Notes under the pieces: generated by a model
What the model saw: the letters and a program-made list of their open reading frames with translations, nothing else
Databases searched by the model: none
What the model was told of the DNA's origin: nothing
Shown here: in pieces, positions 32,841 through 35,670 of the stretch
How positions within the stretch are numbered: the stretch's first letter is position 1
Layout of the letters: every line of letters begins with the position of its first letter
Position numbers and translations under genes: made by a program
From: Acidobacteriota bacterium
GTDB taxonomy: Bacteria > Acidobacteriota > UBA6911
Reading direction: 5' to 3'
NCBI GenBank assembly: GCA_003225335.1
Contig: QHZE01000247.1
Location: 1 to 35,670, forward strand
DNA length: 35,670 nucleotides

Positions 32841-35627
32841 ATGCAAGCATGGATTGGACAGGCTCGATTTCTACAATTACTCAGGCTCCTCGTACTGCTT
32901 TATCTGGCTGGAAACACTCGCGCTTTCGCTGTCGATGTCACTTTGTCCTGGGACCCGAACAGCGAGCCCGCCGTTGCCGGATACAACCTTTATTACGGCA
33001 CGGCGGCGCGGACCTACAGCGAAACAATCGTGGTTGGCGACAAGACGAGTTACACCGTGACCGGACTCGGAGGAGGAACGTACTTTTTTGCCGTTACCGC
33101 GTACGACATCTTGGGAAACGAAAGCAGCTATTCCAACGAGGTCTCACAGACGGCGTCTCCTGCCGGTTGCACATACTCGATTTCTCCCCTCAGCCAGTCC
33201 TTTGCGAGCGCCGGGGGAACAGGGAGCGCGGCCGTATCGTCATCAACCGGCTGCAGCTGGCCGGCGGCAAGCAACGCCGGCTGGATCACGATCACTTCGG
33301 GCGGCAGTGGAGGGGGCAACGGCACGGTGACGTACACCGTTGAGACCAACAGCTCAACCAGCTCCCGAACGGGGACCATGACTATTGCGGGCCGGACCTT
33401 CACGGTGACCCAAGCCGGCTCAGTCCCGCCCACGACGTCATCCTTCGACCTGCGCGTCACGAGCGCCTCGGTCGGGAGTGTGTCGCTCGCATGGAACAAG
33501 GCGACCGACCCGGCTGCCGTAAACTACAACTTGTACCGGGGCACCGCGTCCGGGAACTACGAGACCTACGCCGATCTGAACGTTGCCACCACGAGCTACA
33601 CGTTCACGGGGCTCACGCCCGGCGTTACCTACTACTTCGCGATTAGCTACGACACCTGGACCGCCGGGGAAAGCGACTATTCCGACGAGGTGTCGCAAAC
33701 GGTGCCTGCCGTGGTCTCGCAGACGATGTCTGCCGAGGTCTCGCAAACGGCGCCTGCCGCCTGCCTATACTCGATTTCTTCCCTCGGCCGTTCCTATGGG
33801 AGCGCCGGTGGAACTGGGAGAGCGACCGTAGCCTCATCAACCGGCTGCGGCTGGGGGGCAGCAAGCGATGCCAGTTGGATGACGATCACCGCGGGCGGCA
33901 GTGAGAGGGGAAACGGCACGGTGGCGTACACCGTGGAGGCCAACAAATCAGCCAGCTCCCGAACGGCCGCACTGACCATTGCGGGGCAGAGCTTCCGGGT
34001 GACCCAGGCAAGCTCACAGTCGGAGATCTGCACTTACAACATTTCGCCGGCCAGTCACTCCTTCCCTAATACCGGCGGCTCAGGCACCCTCTCCATATCG
34101 TGCCGGAGTGGTTACGCATGGACCGTCTCAGGCGCTCCAGAGTGGATAAACATAAACTCCGCCGGCAGCGGCACGGGCGATGGCGCCGTGACGTTCTCGC
34201 TTGAGCGTAACAGCGGCAAACACCGCCGGCGGGGGGAACTGACCGTCGCAGGGCAGACTCTCGTTGTCGAGCAGGCAGGGAGAAACAAGACCGCATTCCC
34301 CCAGGTGGCCAACGGCGCGCAATGGGTTTCTTCCATCGTCCTGACCAATCCGTCGGCGACGGAAACCGTGACCGGTTCCATGAACTTGCTGAATGATGGC
34401 GGCCAACCGCTGCTTGTCTCTCTTAACAATCAACCGCCTGCCGAAACGGTCTCTTTCGCGATATCGCCTTTGGGCGGCGCGACATTCACTACCGACGGAG
34501 CCGGGGACCTCGTGTCCGGATCGGCGCAAGTCAGCTCCGATAACCCCGTATCAGGGGTCGTCAAATACTCCCACCCGGCCTTCGGAATGGCGGGTGTTGG
34601 AGAAAGCCATCCGCTTCGAAGTCTTATGACGCCCGTGCTGTGCGATAGAAACCGGGGGCTGAATACCGCGGTGGCGCTGCACAATACATCGGACAGCCCG
34701 GTCGAGATGAGACTGTCGCTGCGCGGCCTCGACGGTCGCGAGGTAGCCCGAGGATCAAGCTCCGCGGTGCTTCCCGCAGGCGGCCATGTCGCCAAATTCA
34801 TTGACGAGCTATTTCCGGGCGTCGATGCCTCCAGCTTTCAGGGCACCCTGGTTGTCAGGTCATCCGGGCTGGAACAAAGTGTGACCGCGACCACGATTCA
34901 GACCGGAGGCTCCGTTGGAGAATTCACCACCCTCCCTGTGATACCTCTCGATCCCGCACCGGCACCGAGGGAGTTGTTCTTCGCTCAACTTGCCGCCGGC
35001 GCGGACTGGACTTCGGTTCTGTTCCTGACCAACCCCAAGGGCACGGCCAGCAACAATCAACTCGCTTTTTATGACGATGAGGGCCGCCCCTTGCCAATAT
35101 CGGTTAACGCCCATCCGGCCGCCCCCGGCGTCTCGTCAAACATCCAGCCTCAGGGCGCGGTTACTCTTTCCGCTGGCGGAAACGGGAGCCTCGTGTCGGG
35201 TTCCGCCAGGGTACATGCCAGCGGCGCCGTGGGAGGCGTATTGAGTTTGACTTCTCCCGGCTTGGGCGTGGCGGGAGTCGGCGCGAGCATCCCAAGCGAC
35301 GGCTTTATCGCGCCTGTGACACGAAGCGCAACAGAAAGTTCGAGCACGGGAGTCGCGATTGCCTCTACGGGTTTACCCGTGAAGGTGACTTTGACGCTGA
35401 GGGACGAAAAGGGAAAGCCAGTTTCAGGCGGAGGCGCCACGTTGGAATTGTCGGCAAATGGACACCTGGCCCGTTACCTCGAACAGCTATTCCCGGATGC
35501 GGACACGCGCGAATTCCGTGGGGCCGTTACCGCGACCGCGGAGGGGGGCAGCATTGTGGGAGCTGTGCTTGAGTTTCACAGCAAGGCGCGCCAGATTACA
35601 GCGCTCCCTGTGATACCGCTGCAGTGA
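32841..35627 (+). CDS. Large secreted FN3/BACON multidomain protein with duplicated C-terminal module
   Basis: ATG at 32841 with gggaagg upstream; signal LRLLVLLYLAGNTRAFA; two FN3-like units, three BACON-like units (ISPLSQSFASAGGTGSAAVSSSTGCSW...), and two ~220 aa C-terminal repeats each ending LPVIPL. Confidence 0.87.
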   Translation: MQAWIGQARFLQLLRLLVLLYLAGNTRAFAVDVTLSWDPNSEPAVAGYNLYYGTAARTYSETIVVGDKTSYTVTGLGGGTYFFAVTAYDILGNESSYSNEVSQTASPAGCTYSISPLSQSFASAGGTGSAAVSSSTGCSWPAASNAGWITITSGGSGGGNGTVTYTVETNSSTSSRTGTMTIAGRTFTVTQAGSVPPTTSSFDLRVTSASVGSVSLAWNKATDPAAVNYNLYRGTASGNYETYADLNVATTSYTFTGLTPGVTYYFAISYDTWTAGESDYSDEVSQTVPAVVSQTMSAEVSQTAPAACLYSISSLGRSYGSAGGTGRATVASSTGCGWGAASDASWMTITAGGSERGNGTVAYTVEANKSASSRTAALTIAGQSFRVTQASSQSEICTYNISPASHSFPNTGGSGTLSISCRSGYAWTVSGAPEWININSAGSGTGDGAVTFSLERNSGKHRRRGELTVAGQTLVVEQAGRNKTAFPQVANGAQWVSSIVLTNPSATETVTGSMNLLNDGGQPLLVSLNNQPPAETVSFAISPLGGATFTTDGAGDLVSGSAQVSSDNPVSGVVKYSHPAFGMAGVGESHPLRSLMTPVLCDRNRGLNTAVALHNTSDSPVEMRLSLRGLDGREVARGSSSAVLPAGGHVAKFIDELFPGVDASSFQGTLVVRSSGLEQSVTATTIQTGGSVGEFTTLPVIPLDPAPAPRELFFAQLAAGADWTSVLFLTNPKGTASNNQLAFYDDEGRPLPISVNAHPAAPGVSSNIQPQGAVTLSAGGNGSLVSGSARVHASGAVGGVLSLTSPGLGVAGVGASIPSDGFIAPVTRSATESSSTGVAIASTGLPVKVTLTLRDEKGKPVSGGGATLELSANGHLARYLEQLFPDADTREFRGAVTATAEGGSIVGAVLEFHSKARQITALPVIPLQ
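33687..33758 (+). repeat. 3 x 24-nt in-frame tandem repeat (VSQT linker)
   Basis: gaggtgtcgcaaacggtgcctgcc / gtggtctcgcagacgatgtctgcc / gaggtctcgcaaacggcgcctgcc. Confidence 0.9.
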
Positions 35628-35670
35628 TCCGCCGGAAAAAATTTGACACGCCTGGGGGCGGCCCTGCGGG

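Noticed and set aside
32356-32850. 164 aa minus-strand ORF upstream of the FN3/BACON gene
   Set aside because: No domain-like pattern, no clear RBS, overlaps the proposed leader; treated as non-coding.

Overview
This 35.7 kb window looks like a GC-rich bacterial chromosome. The relict MacB/ADOP-type permease and the type of intergenic repeats suggest Acidobacteriota or a similar group, but that placement is inference. I saw no rRNA, tRNA, transposase, phage or CRISPR array. Contents, left to right: (i) an internally deleted ABC-permease relict, queD, a secreted isochorismatase-fold hydrolase, dinB, a small membrane protein, an SDR oxidoreductase and a TolB/PD40 beta-propeller; (ii) a plus-strand unit with an ECF sigma factor, a zinc-finger anti-sigma factor, two exported HEAT-repeat proteins and a membrane-anchored protein made of 12 near-perfect heptads, followed by two tandem paralogous small membrane proteins; (iii) a ~19 kb minus-strand cell-surface glycan locus with several GT2s, a GT2-NodB deacetylase fusion, a GT4, a Wzx-like flippase, a methyltransferase, a GT-C-like membrane protein, an LtaS-like phosphoglycerol transferase, an APH-kinase fusion and a nucleotidyltransferase-P-loop kinase fusion; (iv) a divergent ~930 aa secreted FN3/BACON protein. 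The most unusual feature is non-coding. Most larger intergenic gaps carry imperfect palindromes whose arms are short tandem arrays of 7-10 nt units, from at least eight sequence families. There are also two MITE-like terminal-inverted-repeat elements: a CTAG-ended family (two complete copies, one half copy, one degenerate copy) and a 192 bp GGGCCCGTCAG...CTGACGGGCCC element flanked by TTA. I also found a probable 57 aa Cys-containing small protein (21206..21379, minus) that is below the cutoff of the supplied ORF track.
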